Shown piece after piece: positions 44,720-55,124 of a DNA stretch of 64,000 nt (the first letter of the stretch is position 1; each line of letters opens with the position of its first letter). A program made the translations under genes and the position numbers. The notes beneath the pieces were generated by a model that saw nothing but the letters and a program-made list of their open reading frames with translations, was not told the DNA's origin and did no database searches. Source of the stretch: Brachypterus glaber (taxonomy: Eukaryota; Arthropoda; Insecta; Coleoptera; Kateretidae); assembly GCA_958510825.1 (NCBI GenBank), contig OY294049.1, forward strand, positions 21,891,293 through 21,955,292, read 5' to 3'.

Positions 44720-45035
44720 CATAGGGGAGAGGGGCGCGGATGTGGATAATTTTTTTCAAAACACATTATTTTTCCATAAAAAAATAAGTTAGATAAAATT
44801 TGTACGAAACAAAGGGTTAATAATAATATATAATAAAAACCAGACCTAACAAAACAGCCAATAAGTCATTGACAATACAAATTTCAACTAACAAAAATCA
44901 ACACTGCATTAGGTATATACGCATTAAAAATGACATCTATGATATTTATTCCACACGTATAAACCATAAAATAACCGCGGAAGTTAAACTGTTCACATGT
45001 AGCCACTGTCCACATGAGCCCCTCCCTCCCCTATA
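44720..45035. mobile_element. TIR element, ATAGGGGAGRGGG ends (316 bp)
   Basis: CATAGGGGAGAGGGGCGCGG pairs with the complement of GAGCCCCTCCCTCCCCTAT; ATGTGGA occurs just inside both ends. The interior is AT-rich and non-coding. Confidence 0.55.
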
Positions 45036-45039
45036 TCAG

Positions 45040-45545
45040 TTTCTTAAAATGTTAAAATAAACTTTACGCAAAACTAGTAGTTCAGATACTGCGTTTCCAG
45101 GTTTGTTTGCTTCAACTTTTTAAAAATAATAAAGGAATGAGAGTACCTTATTTTATTAGCTCATTGTTCGCAAAAGCTTTTTATATCTTAAATCATTTAC
45201 AAGTTATATAGCTTTTGGCACTTTTCCTTAAAAAAAGCTACATTTAACCCAATAACCCTGTATAATATGATATCATAGATTATTTCTGGAACACGCTGCT
45301 ATATGTTTTCTAAAGTGGAATTGACTTCGATCAATTTAGTCGGTCAAAAAAAAAATATCACTCCCTTACTTTCGATTCAAGAAAAAGGGATATGAATTAT
45401 GCATGGAATCAAATCAGAATAGATCCTTTTTTTACCTGTTTAAGATACTATAAAGTAAAAAATTTATATACTGGAGGACTCTGGTTCAACGATAACACAG
45501 GCCCACATAAAGAATAACGTCAATTAAAAAATACAAAAAAAGTAC
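45040..45545. other. No gene seen
   Basis: AT-rich. AATAACCCTGTATAATA at about 45250 may be a stray family B terminus. Confidence 0.4.
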
Positions 45546-45549
45546 TACC

Positions 45550-45790
45550 TAAACAATGAATTTTGGGAGTTGTACCCGTAAACACCTTTAATCAGAAAGT
45601 TGAGGACTATAATAAAGTTTCAGCCAAATCTGATCAAAACCACTTTCAATAATCTCGCTGCCCCACATTTCTCGAGCTTTTTAAAGCGTTCTAGCACCCA
45701 AACTATAGATTTTTGGGAGTTGTGTCCTTAAATACTTTTGATCAGAATGTCAAGAACTATAATATACCCTAAATTCACCACCTTTCCATA
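45550..45790 (+). repeat. Two direct copies of a ~150-bp unit
   Basis: TTTTGGGAGTTGT starts at 45561 and again at 45711. TTTAATCAGAAAGTTGAGGA and TTTTGATCAGAATGTCAAGA follow in register, with ACTATAATA after each. A degenerate tandem duplication. Confidence 0.65.
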
Positions 45791-45913
45791 AGAAAGCTTG
45801 ATCCTAATAGTTTACCTTTATAATATAGGTTAGTATCAAATTATATTAGTTTCCTTCGATTATACAATTAATAAACAAATATCGGGACTAGGACTTTAAA
45901 TAAAAACACGTTT

Positions 45914-46441
45914 TATGTACTAGCGACGTTTCGTCTTTAATCAAGACCTTATCAAGCTAAAAGAGAGAAAAAGACCTTATGTAATAACACAAAAAGAAAA
46001 TATATAACTTGAAAAAAAATAAAAAAGTCTACTTTTTATCTTATGCCTAAATAATACCTTAGCATACTACACTACATTTAACATAAATATTATTTAAATA
46101 AACAATTAGGAACAATAAACAACACTATAGAACCGTACACGTAGACATATTTCAAATTACAGTTACAAACATATACAGTTAATTTAAAATATGTCTACGT
46201 GTACGGTTCTATAGTTTTGTTTATTGTTCGTAATTGTTTATTTAAATAATATTTATGTTAAATGTAGTGTTTTAAGTATGCTAAGCTAAATGTTTTTCGT
46301 AATATCTAAGCATAAGATTAAAAAGTAAACTTTTTTATTTTTTTTTTAAGTTATATATTTTTTTGTGTTATTACATAAGGTCTTTCTCTCTCTTTTAGCT
46401 TGATAAAGTCTTGATTAAAGACGAAACGTCGCTAGTGCATA
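45914..46441. mobile_element. Long hairpin element with hammerhead-like ends (528 bp)
   Basis: The arms 45914-46170 and 46185-46441 are close inverted copies with a very small loop. The outer ends read CGTCGCTAGTGCATA outward. Each arm, read toward its outer end, contains TTGATAA, a stem GTCTT-GATTA-AAGAC, then GAAACGTCG. This resembles a hammerhead core but with TTGATAA in place of CTGATGA. No protein is encoded. Confidence 0.75.
46400..46431 (+). ncRNA. Hammerhead-ribozyme-like motif
   Basis: TTGATAA (46400-46406), a 5-bp stem-loop (46408-46422), GAAAC (46423-46427), then GTCGC. The mirror motif is at 45924-45955 on the minus strand. Two core changes (C to T and G to A) would probably abolish cleavage; it is likely a descendant of an active ribozyme of a Penelope-like or retrozyme family. 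Confidence 0.3.
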
Positions 46442-46477
46442 GTGGTTGTAGAATCTTCATAAATGTTTGTTTTAAAG

Positions 46478-46620
46478 CACAACAAGAGGCTCTCATAACA
46501 AGCATAATACATAAGAATGCGGTACCGTGATTGACTTACAAGATACATGACGACACATCAAGACAATCACGGCATCGCATTCTTATGTATGATGCTTGTT
46601 ATGCGAGCCTGTGGATGTGC
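46478..46620. mobile_element. Foldback MITE (143 bp, 57-bp arms)
   Basis: GCACAACAAGAGGCTCTC at the left and GAGCCTGTGGATGTGC at the right are inverted. Arms continue through ATACATAAGAATGCGGTACC to GTGATTG. The 29-base loop is AGATACATGACGACACATC-like. A very stable hairpin. Confidence 0.75.
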
Positions 46621-46874
46621 CCTTAGTGTTTTTCCGCATTTTTTTCTGTAGGTCAATTAAACTTTTTTGAAATATCTGATTTAAAAAAATATTAGCCAAG
46701 TAATATTGTTTATGGACATCCTTATTTGAAACACTCTGCCTTTACGACTCAGTGTCTTGGATATTATAAAGATAAATTAATTTAGAAGACGAGCACGTCA
46801 TCCAGTAATAGTCTAAGGGCTGGTGAAATATTTCAACAAGTCATTTTAACCCCGCTGAATTTTACTTACATACC

Positions 46875-47630
46875 GGCTGATTTTATTTATGTCCACCACC
46901 AAAATTAAGATTAATCTTTATTAGATAAAAATTAAACTGGTGATTCATATAATTTTATATTGGCTATAAAATGTCGAATTTATTTTTTTTTTCACTTCCG
47001 GTTTAGCCGGAACTATCTTTTTTTTTTTTAATTGAACACCCTTTTAATTCAGACGAAAATTCTATGTATAAAAACTGATTGTTTTTTTTTTACTTTTTTT
47101 TGTTTTCTTTTTTATCGTATAGAAATGAGATACACATAATTTACCTTCTTTTAACTTAATCTTCAAAGTAAATTATAAATTTGGCACAAGAAAAATACTT
47201 CACAAATGAAGTTTTCATGAACATTAAAAAATTGGACTTTTGGACAAAAAAAAAACATTTTTTAGCTCTAATTCGCTGTCACTGATCAAATATTTGTTTT
47301 AATATTAGTTTCACATTTAATCTTGAGCTTAAGTATAAGCAAAATAAATTATGTGTATCTGGTTTTTATACGATAAAAAGAAAACGAAAAAAAAGTAAAA
47401 GAAAAAACAATAAGTTTCTTAGAGAATTTTACATAGAATTTTCGGCTGAAATTAAAAATGTTAAAAATTACAGGGTGTTCAATTAAAAAAAAACATATTT
47501 ATGCCACTTCGGGCGAAACCGGAAGAGAAACAAAAACATTAAATTTTCCACTTTATAGCCAATGTAAAAGTACATAAATCACGAATGTTTTTTTATCGAA
47601 TGAAGATTGGTATTAATTTAATAAAAAAAA
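46875..47630. mobile_element. Family G foldback element (~750 bp)
   Basis: The left end ACCGGCTGATTTTATTTATG plus TCCACCACCAAAATTA matches 27365. The arms about 46905-47160 and 47330-47630 share TTGGCTATAAAATGTCGAA, CACTTCCGGTTTAGCCGGAA, AATTGAACACCC and TATACGATAAAAA in inverted order. The far right terminus is not visible. Confidence 0.65.
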
Positions 47631-47904
47631 TAGATCTGTCACATGTTAAAAGTGCACTTTTTAAAGGCTTTTTTTACCCCTTGAACCCAGAATTATTGTG
47701 TGTATCTATGAAAAGTGGCTAACGCGGAATCACAATGGACCAGCTAGCCTGATGATGATCTATGAAAACAGCTTGATCTGCAGCAAACAAATGTAATGAT
47801 TATGACTCAGTGAGGTTTTTGGGCATCTAGAACCCAAAGGAACCGGTTCCAGAACCTAGGATGTACTTTAAGACTAATATATTATATTTTTTTTAACCTC
47901 GTAC
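47631..47904. other. No gene; weak hammerhead-like trace
   Basis: CTGATGA (47749-47755) followed 8 bases later by GAAAAC satisfies the two hammerhead core strands but has no stem between them. The sequence then runs into the SINE tail. Confidence 0.3.
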
Positions 47905-48148
47905 TATTCTACTGAATTAATCACCCCCTAAGTCCAGGACTTGTGTGGGCTAGTAGTAGAGAGAACCACCGGCTTTAATTGACTTTTGAACCAATTTATA
48001 GGGAGTGTCCGCTTCACTTACGCCTTCGCCAAATTTCAATTATTAATTAACTGAAAAAGGCAAATCGGCGCCGGTGAGAATCGAACTCACGCTATTTGTG
48101 TAGTAAACTCGCCAAGTACGGTAGTCCACTACACCAATCCTCCCATTA
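47905..48148 (-). mobile_element. tRNA-derived SINE, near full length (244 bp)
   Basis: On the minus strand the head (48148 down to about 48064) has an A-box TGGTGTAGTGG and B-box AGTTCGATTCT with a perfect GTGAG/CTCAC T-stem. The acceptor arms do not pair, so it is not a functional tRNA. The body (GGCGAAGGCG, AAAGCCGGTGGTTC, CCTGGACTTAGGG) is shared with 49518-49679. It ends in GGTTAAAAAAAATATAATA, an A-rich tail. Confidence 0.75.
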
Positions 48149-48149
48149 A

Positions 48150-48955
48150 ACTAATATGCAGCAGGGAGAAAATTAATTGTTAAAAATTTTAACCAGCTCT
48201 TTGACTATAAATATGAACGCGTATACTTAAACTTTATGTTAATGTCTGGGTGTTGAGCATGGGGCAATTTTGCGGTTACCGTGAGGAAACCGTCTACTGA
48301 ACGCGCTTTACCTGATAAAATTATGGGTATAATGTTAATTCCAACTGGTACGCCAATTTATATACCCATAGCTTTTAGTAAAGAAAGCTTTTCTTTCTAT
48401 TTGTTCTAAGGGTATAAAAAAACAGCTTGAAAGACAAAAATAGCTAAAATTTTATTTATTTAATTCTTCTTATAGACAAAAGTCTATTTTAAATATGAAA
48501 GAGGCTTTACTTATTTTTAAACTAAATATATCAAACTAAAAATGCAAAATAAACTTAAATGAATCTAAAATTAATAATAAAAACCAGCATGAAAATATAT
48601 AAGAATAAAAATATGACTTATTTTGGAAACAAGAAAATATCTTTTTTCTATGTATTTTTAGAATCCTCCTTAAATCCCCAAGACAGCAACAAATATTATC
48701 TCAAGGATATAACAGGGATAGATAATACTATGATTTGTAGTTTAAGTCTATTTCTTCTATCAATATCTTTTGGAAATATAAAATATATAGACACAAGAAG
48801 AATAAAGTGTACTCTCTATTGACATCTATAAATTTATAGTTCAGGATCTTTAGTCGATAATATTACTTAATCTCGATATCTGGGAACCTTAACCGAACGG
48901 GTTAACGCATCTAATTAAAATACTTAACACGTTGGCTAGCGTCAGTTTAATTACC
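48150..48955. other. No clear gene
   Basis: AT-rich. An 87-codon plus-strand ORF (48559-48822) reads MNLKLIIKTSMKIYKN and later SLSLFLLSISFGNIKY, but shows no domain, promoter or codon bias; probably chance. TTAACCGAACGGGTTAACGC at 48892 contains a GTTAAC palindrome. Confidence 0.35.
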
Positions 48956-48959
48956 ACTC

Positions 48960-49110
48960 GCGTCGAATTTCCCTACTCCCTAACATCCCTAGTCCATAAC
49001 ACCCCTACTCCACAACAACTCTAATCCGCAAGATCTCTACTCCATGACATATCTACTTCCCAATGACTCTACTCCGCACTATATGCACTCGATTAGACAC
49101 TTGTCTTAAC
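48960..49110 (-). repeat. 15-bp minisatellite, inverted arm 1
   Basis: About eight degenerate units of ATAACATCCCTACTCC-type sequence (minus strand GGAGTAGGGATGTTAT). The region TGCACTCGATTAGACACTTG bounds it on the right. It is the complement of 49330-49500. Confidence 0.7.
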
Positions 49111-49329
49111 TCAAAAAAATAATTGTCATGATAAGTTACTGTCAAATATTAATTTAGTTTATTACTTACTTATTAGTGCATGTTACGAGTACGCGGACAA
49201 TGTGACTTTTAAAATAATTCATTTGCGATTCTTCTAGATTTGAATTTAAAGACGAACGTTTTCTAGGAAAAAAATAAAATAATCTAGAAGAAGAAGGTTA
49301 ATCTTTTCCGCGAACCGCTTATTTATTAT

Positions 49330-49500
49330 TAAGTGTCTAATAAAGTGCATATAGTGTAAAATAGAGTTATTGGGGAGTAGATATGTTATGGAGTAGATAT
49401 GTTACGGTGTAGGGTTGTTGTGGAGTATAGTTGTTGTGGAGTAGGAATATTATGGAGTAGGGATGTAAGGGGGTAGAGAAATTTAGAGTAGAGATGTTAG
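49330..49500 (+). repeat. 15-bp minisatellite, inverted arm 2
   Basis: About nine units of GGAGTAGATATGTTAT / GGAGTAGGGTTGTTGT variants, preceded by GTGTCTAATAAAGTGCATAT, the complement of arm 1's boundary. The order of unit variants (TTGTTGT, TGTTATGGA) mirrors arm 1, so the array was inverted as a block. Confidence 0.7.
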
Positions 49501-49517
49501 TCTGCCGAGATTTTAGT

Positions 49518-49679
49518 CTGCCGCATCGATTGCCTTTTTACTAAATTAACAATTGGCGAAGGCGACAGTTGAAACAGAGACAACTCCCTAAAATTGTTCA
49601 GTTAAAGCCGGTGGTTCCCTTTACTACTAGCCAATACAAGTACTGGACTTAGGGAATGCTTAATTAAGTAGAATAATTC
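49518..49679 (+). mobile_element. Second copy of the same SINE, 5'-truncated
   Basis: It matches the body of 47905-48148 in complement: GGCGAAGGCG, AAAGCCGGTGGTTCCCT, TACTGGACTTAGGG and TTAAGTAGAATA. The tRNA head is absent and the 3' tail disappears into the gap. The short ORF spanning the gap is spurious. Confidence 0.75.
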
Positions 49680-49879
49680 NNNNNNNNNNNNNNNNNNNNN
49701 NNNNNNNNNNNNNNNNNNNNNNNNNNNNNNNNNNNNNNNNNNNNNNNNNNNNNNNNNNNNNNNNNNNNNNNNNNNNNNNNNNNNNNNNNNNNNNNNNNNN
49801 NNNNNNNNNNNNNNNNNNNNNNNNNNNNNNNNNNNNNNNNNNNNNNNNNNNNNNNNNNNNNNNNNNNNNNNNNNNNNNN
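49680..49879. other. Assembly gap (200 N)
   Basis: Exactly 200 unknown bases, probably a placeholder scaffold gap in or next to the SINE tail. The true length is unknown. Confidence 0.98.
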
Positions 49880-49920
49880 ATTTTAACTGTTTAATTGGAA
49901 TAGGATTTTTACTAAAGAAG

Positions 49921-49950
49921 CTAATTATTGGCACCTGTGCCAATAATTAG
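49921..49950. repeat. Perfect 14-bp-arm hairpin
   Basis: CTAATTATTGGCAC, two spacer bases, then its exact complement. TTGGCACCGTCG 30 bp further on repeats part of it. A possible transposon end just beyond the gap. Confidence 0.7.
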
Positions 49951-49954
49951 AATT

Positions 49955-50745
49955 TAGTTTAATTTTGTATACCAATTGTTGGCACCGTCGAAATTAAATA
50001 AAAATGTAAAGAAAAATAAAGTTTTTAAGGCTAATTAATAAGTAGAATGCATATACTTACTAAAATTATCGAGAAAAATTGTAAGTCCATCAATAAAAGT
50101 CTTTTACTAACCTTCTATTTAAAGCACTTCCTTAGCACAAACCTTAAAAATTCACACTTACGTAGTTCACACGAAACTGCTAAGACTCTAGTGCCCAGGG
50201 GTGAAAAAATATGTTAATCGCATTTAAAGTATAATATTTAGAAATATTGCCACTTCGTAAAAAATATAGTTAGATTAAGGTACCAATGGAGATTTTTTTT
50301 ATATAAAAGAAAATATCACTCCAGTGACAATAATTAGCGGAGTACCAACGATTGGGGGTTTTACCCTATATAAAATCGTTCTGTGTTTAATACAGTAAGA
50401 AATTCTCAGTGCATAAATTAAAAAAAAATGTAATTAACTGAATTCGAAAGCTTGATTTAATTCTATTGTAAAACACAAGCTTTTACTTAAAAATAAAAAC
50501 AACTTGTTTTGTAACGAATTACCTCGCGAATTACTAAATTTCTTATTTAAGGATTTTTCTTTCCCGTATCTTGAATGCTGCCTTAATTGAAACAAATAAC
50601 AACTAGCTCACTCTCAAACTAAGAAAAAAAATCTACTGCATCCACAATGAATTTTAAAATAGTTTTAATTTAGACTCGCTTCTACACAATAAAACATCAT
50701 CAAATCTGAAATAAACTTATTAATAGTTACTAGCTTTAGGTAACA
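49955..50745. other. No gene seen
   Basis: AT-rich DNA with a family T terminus (AAATTCTCAGTGCATAA) near 50402. No ORF. Confidence 0.4.
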
Positions 50746-50750
50746 GAAAA

Positions 50751-51341
50751 AATATTTTATGTAATTTTTTTAGGAATCTAAGTGGATGAGACCCTGTGCT
50801 GGGGGTCGCATGTAGGTCATTTATTGATTAGACTGAATAGAGTGTCCTATTCTCTCCTTGTTCTAAGGAGTTATATGGACTTTGCAACATTAAAGGTAGT
50901 TTACCATTCAAATTTCAAAGCATTATGAGGTATGGTCTTCTCTTTTGGGATAAATGCTCCGAGGTTGAGTGTGTTTTAAAGGCTCAAAAAAGAGCTTTAC
51001 GTACAATGCTCAAACTGAACTACAGGGACTTATGTAGAAATTTATTTAAAACAAATCATATACTTACTGTTATTGGTCTCTATGTTTATGAATGTATTTT
51101 ATTTTTATTAAAAAATAAAAAACTATATGAAGGTCTAAAACCCAAATCAAACAGAATTCTGGATTATAACATTCCAAAACATCGCTTAGCAATTACAGAA
51201 AAAGGTCTCTACTATTCTTCAATTAAATTATACAATAAAATACCCTCTTGTAGATGCTGGAATTTTTTTTTTTAAAAGAAGCTGTTTGAATATATTTGTA
51301 ATATTGAGCCCTACTCACTGAAAGAGTTTTACTCTTTTTGA
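50751..51341 (+). pseudogene. Non-LTR reverse transcriptase C-terminus (relic)
   Basis: In frame from about 50766 the translation reads FLGI, a stop (TAA at 50778), VDETLCWGSHVGHLLIRLN, then LKVVYHSNFQSIMRYGLLFW and KAQKRALRTMLKL, then ILTVIGLYVYECILFLL, ending near EPYSLKEFYSF and TGA at 51339-51341. FLGI-x-VD marks the end of the thumb region; the YGLLFW and QKRALR motifs follow, as in jockey-type ORF2. One in-frame stop and loss of the whole catalytic domain make it a pseudogene. Confidence 0.75.
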
Positions 51342-51550
51342 GCCTTTAAAACTCATTCAAAGTTTCCGTTTAGTAGGTTGAGCTATCACCTTTTTATTTA
51401 TTTTAATATCTTTGTATATTTATTTATTTATTTATCGTTGACATTGTCATTGTATATTTTGTTTATGACAAATTTCATCCAATGTTTCTTTTAACTGTGT
51501 TGTAAGAAATGTTTTTCTGAAATAAAGAAGTATTATTATTATTATTATTA
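50751..51550 (+). mobile_element. Non-LTR retrotransposon 3' fragment with (ATT)n tail
   Basis: It comprises the C-terminal RT region (50751-51341), about 180 bp of 3' UTR with AATAAA at 51521, and an ATT-trinucleotide tail (51531-51550). 5' truncation with a microsatellite tail is typical of jockey/CR1-group insertion by target-primed reverse transcription. It is not the same family as the copy at 59.4-61.7 kb, whose tail is TAAA-like. Confidence 0.75.
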
Positions 51551-52010
51551 GAGTCCTCTATTGATTTTCTGCCTCATTACCGATTCGGATTCAGCGACCC
51601 CAAATACGTATCGAAATGTCCCAATCCCAGAAACAGACCTTTTAGTTTTTTTGTGTGCCTGTGTAATTTTCTATTTAAAGCTTTCTGTTAATATTCTATT
51701 TTCTGTATTATTTGCCTGGACCATTTCTTCATCGCGTAATAATAAATGAAGGTAAACTAAAACAAGTTGAGCTGCAGAAAGGTCGGGTCAGGTGTTGAAC
51801 ATAGTGTTTAGTTGACAATTCTCCAGAGAACGAAAACGAAAATCTGAAGTTTATAACATATATAATACTATGGTATGAAATGAGCGACTATACGTACTCC
51901 TTTGAGATTTTATAGACGGAGAGGTTTACATTTGTATTATACGTCATACAGTACAAGGCAATAGAACAAAAAATAATCAAAGAAGTTTCGATTTTTGATT
52001 ATTAGTCTCA
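51551..52010. other. No gene seen
   Basis: A 62-codon ORF at 51561-51749 has no signature. GAGTCCTCTATTGATTTTC follows the tail of the retroelement and is probably host flank. Confidence 0.4.
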
Positions 52011-52013
52011 ATA

Positions 52014-52595
52014 AAGCTTCGGTTTCCTCCAAAAGTCGTAGTCGCGGACGACTGCGACCGGGTAGCCGCGACCAGGTCGTCACTACCTTACCTGTTTTCC
52101 TCGGTCTCGCCAGTCGCCATTCTGTTAGCTGGCCATTTTATAAACAGCTGTTTTTTTATGTATTTCAATCAGTATGAATATCTCTAAAAAGTCGGTTCTT
52201 TTAATGTTTCTCAATTATAAAGCGGAAGAGGAGAATCTCCTCCTCTTATTAACATTACATCATGAAGAAAAAAGGGTAAGTTTTGATGAGATGTTCGGCT
52301 GAGAGAGATGAAGGGATTTCAAGCAATTCTAATTGAGTGAAACAGTGAAATACACTTGTCACAGCGCAAAACTACCTGTTTCACCGTCAAATTCGTGATG
52401 AAATAGTTGTACGTTAGCTCCCGAAGCGGTCAAGCGACCGGCGACCAAACGAACGGCGACCGGTATTTAGTAGTAACGACTCGGCAGCAGCTAGTAAAAC
52501 AGGGACATTTAAAATGCATTGGAGATGTCTCAACGACTCGGTCGCGGCTACCCGGTCGCAGTCGTCAGCGACTGCGCCTTTTGGAACCAAAGCTT
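52014..52595. mobile_element. MITE with GC-rich 58-bp TIRs (582 bp)
   Basis: The left TIR begins AAGCTTCGGTTTCCTCCAAA, continues through GTCGCGGACGACTGCGACC and ends in GGTAGCCGCGACC; the right TIR is its complement. The interior holds a GAGGAGAATCTCCTC hairpin (about 52229) and a CGACCGGCGACC segment. The TIRs are strikingly CpG-rich for this genome. ORFs reading through them are not genes. Confidence 0.75.
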
Positions 52596-52599
52596 AACC

Positions 52600-53855
52600 G
52601 TCTTGTCTTGATTTTAAAAATTACACTCTGCTCTTAATTTTTTCTCGTAATTGAGAAAAGACAAGAAACCTTTTTTTTTATTTTCTTAATACTTTAATTT
52701 TGCAAACCAGGTCAAGATCTTGGTTTTTAAATTTTATAATGTTTGCCATTGCTTTGCACTGTATACTAAATACGGCTAAATACATGTATTTATAATACTG
52801 CAGTATAATACTGTTGTTAAGTGATGTTAAAAGTTTTTAAAAAGGGATTTCCGTTTTACACTTAAATTAAAGACGAATTTAAAAAAATGGCAGCTAAAAG
52901 AATATCATGCTTAAAAGCACTTCATTTGGCCTTTTATTTTTTTGTTGGTTTCAAACATATTTTTTTAATTATTTTTCTGAAAAATGTTGATACATTTTAT
53001 TAAAAATTTCACTTTTACAAGAAAATTAAGCATAAGCAAGACAAATGAAAGGCTAAATTTATATCTAAATAATCAAGAAAAAAAGTCGTGACTATTGATT
53101 TTAATAATAAATTTAAAAAAATGACATAATGTATAATTTTCGTGTTTTATTTTATGCAAAATAATATAAGTTATATTTATATCTATTTTTAAAATAAACT
53201 TATTTTCATGCTTTAAATTTATCACGAAAAGGAGCCATAAATTTCTGATATCAAGGTATCTACGTCAAACATAGTTTTTAGATAATTAAAATGTATAACA
53301 AACGATGAAGATATAATGTTGCTCCGCTTAAATACAGCAAATAGTTTATTTAAAACACATTATTCAGTTTAAACTTAGTTTAAACTTAGTTTAACCAACT
53401 CCGTGGACAAAAGATAATTTCTATGTTTAGAAATATTAATATTTTTTTACTCATTGATTCATTCATTAAAATATGAAGAAAATCAAATAAAAATTTAAGA
53501 AAAGGAGAAATAAATAATACATATATTGTAACATACATTTTAAATGATAAAGTTAAGGGGACGTCCATAAAGTTTGTCACGCGTATGAGGGGGGGGGAGG
53601 AGATTGTGATTCTTTGTGACAAAGGAAGGAGCGTTAAAATGGCTAACAAAGCCTGACATAATTTATTTACTCTCCTAACGATGATGTTATTAAACCTAGG
53701 ACCTCTAGCTCATAGTAGGGTATTTCCATAACACAAATTATTGAAAATACCATGTTGAGAAAAATACAAAAATAACATTCTGCGCCAAACTTCAACTTAA
53801 AAAAATAAGTGTCCACCTCAATTCAACTGAAAATTGAAAAAATAAATAAAAATTA
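52600..53855. other. No gene; isolated G-rich repeat end
   Basis: AAGGGGACGTCCATAAAGTT, then GTCACGCGTATGAGGGGGGG, at 53556-53600 resembles one end of a repeat E-type element (GTTACG plus poly-C/G). The 87-codon minus ORF at 53386-53649 has no domain. The rest is AT-rich. Confidence 0.4.
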
Positions 53856-53859
53856 TACA

Positions 53860-55120
53860 TACAGGGTGTCCGTTTTCGACCTCAAGCATGAGTATCTCGG
53901 TTATTATAAGAAAGAGATTCAAGATCGGTTAAATTAGAAAAACGTTCCCATTTTTATGCTAAGCAGTACTCCGAAAGAAAATTTGACCTAACATTTTTTG
54001 TTTTTTAATTGTCGCAAAAATTATTTTTTGAGCGAAAACTGACAAAGCTTGGTATTTTTATTTGATACATTCCCAATGTACTTTTTTGCAAGGAATCCAA
54101 ATCTGTTATCATATTTTCCATGGCATTTTAGATGCAAGAGTTACAACACTTAACTTCGTTTTTTCTTACTGCCGCTATTTTGAATCCAAACCAAGCTATT
54201 TTAATTTTTTTTCATTTTTAATACTCATTTTTTTTCTGATTACGGCCATACGGTACCGTACGGTAATGTATCACATGAGATTATCAAGTCTTATCTTATC
54301 ATTTTGAGCGAAATTTAAAATATAATTTTTTTACGATCAAATAGATTAGTTAACGTTTGTACAAAAAAAATGAAGTTTTCAAATCGCAAAATAACCTATT
54401 TCTTAGCATTTTACTTTTCTGCTCGTTACCATGACAGCAAGCGCAAAATTGAATTTTGCGCGTTAGAGTGTAGGCAACCGGCATGTCAGTCGTAAAACAG
54501 TTGTCAAATATAAGCTACAAGATGTTGTTATAAAATTATTATTTATATTATAATCAAATCTCAATTTTGTGTGTTATATATTTGTTGCCATTAAGGAATT
54601 ATGAAGAGTGACAGTGATGAGGATTTTACTTCTAAACCACCAGATTTGCAGAAAATTGTAAGTGCTGCCACCTTGTAAGGTTATAAATTTACTGTCTGAA
54701 ATTTATATATTTATTTTAGATCGTAGAAAAAATGTTGTTTATTTTACGAGCGCAAAATGTGATTTCTGCTTTCGCGTGATTGCTGATCTCGGCTGCCTCG
54801 ATCAGCAAATTTCACGCTGCAGCAAAAATAACTATTTTGCGCAGAGTGCTTTGGAAACAACGAATCAATTAAATTAACAGAGGTTAGGTTTGAAACCGTA
54901 AATATTGTTAATGTAACATACTCGCATGCGTGAGATCGGTATTTAGATCTACAATTAGCGGCTCCTCAGATTTTGATAATCTAAATGCCGAACTCACGCA
55001 TGCGCGTAGGGGGCAATGATATTAACAATATTTACGGTTTCAAACCTAACCTCCGTTAATTAAATTGCTTCGTTGTTTCCAAAGCACCCATGCTTGAGGT
55101 CGAAAAACGGTCACTCTGTA
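53860..55120. mobile_element. TIR element, TACAGGGTGTCCG ends, with inner palindrome
   Basis: TACAGGGTGTCCGTTTTCGA plus CCTCAAGCATG at the left is inverted at the right (CATGCTTGAGGTCGAAAAAC). Near the right end a 247-bp palindrome (54842-55088) has arms GTGCTTTGGAAACAACGAA, GTTAGGTTTGAAACCGTAAA and CGCATGCGTGAG. The CATACGGTACCGTACGG palindrome lies at 54248. No transposase. Confidence 0.65.
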
Positions 55121-55124
55121 TAGT

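Noticed and set aside
48064..48148. Functional tRNA gene on the minus strand
   Set aside because: A- and B-boxes and the T-stem are good, but the acceptor and anticodon stems do not pair and a shared non-tRNA body follows, so it is a SINE head.
49602..49943. 113-codon ORF
   Set aside because: It spans the 200-N gap; most of its residues are unknown, and its ends read through a SINE and a hairpin.
51995..52637. ORFs rich in Arg/Ser/Gly (51995-52177, 52407-52637)
   Set aside because: They translate the GC-rich terminal repeats of a MITE and so mirror each other.
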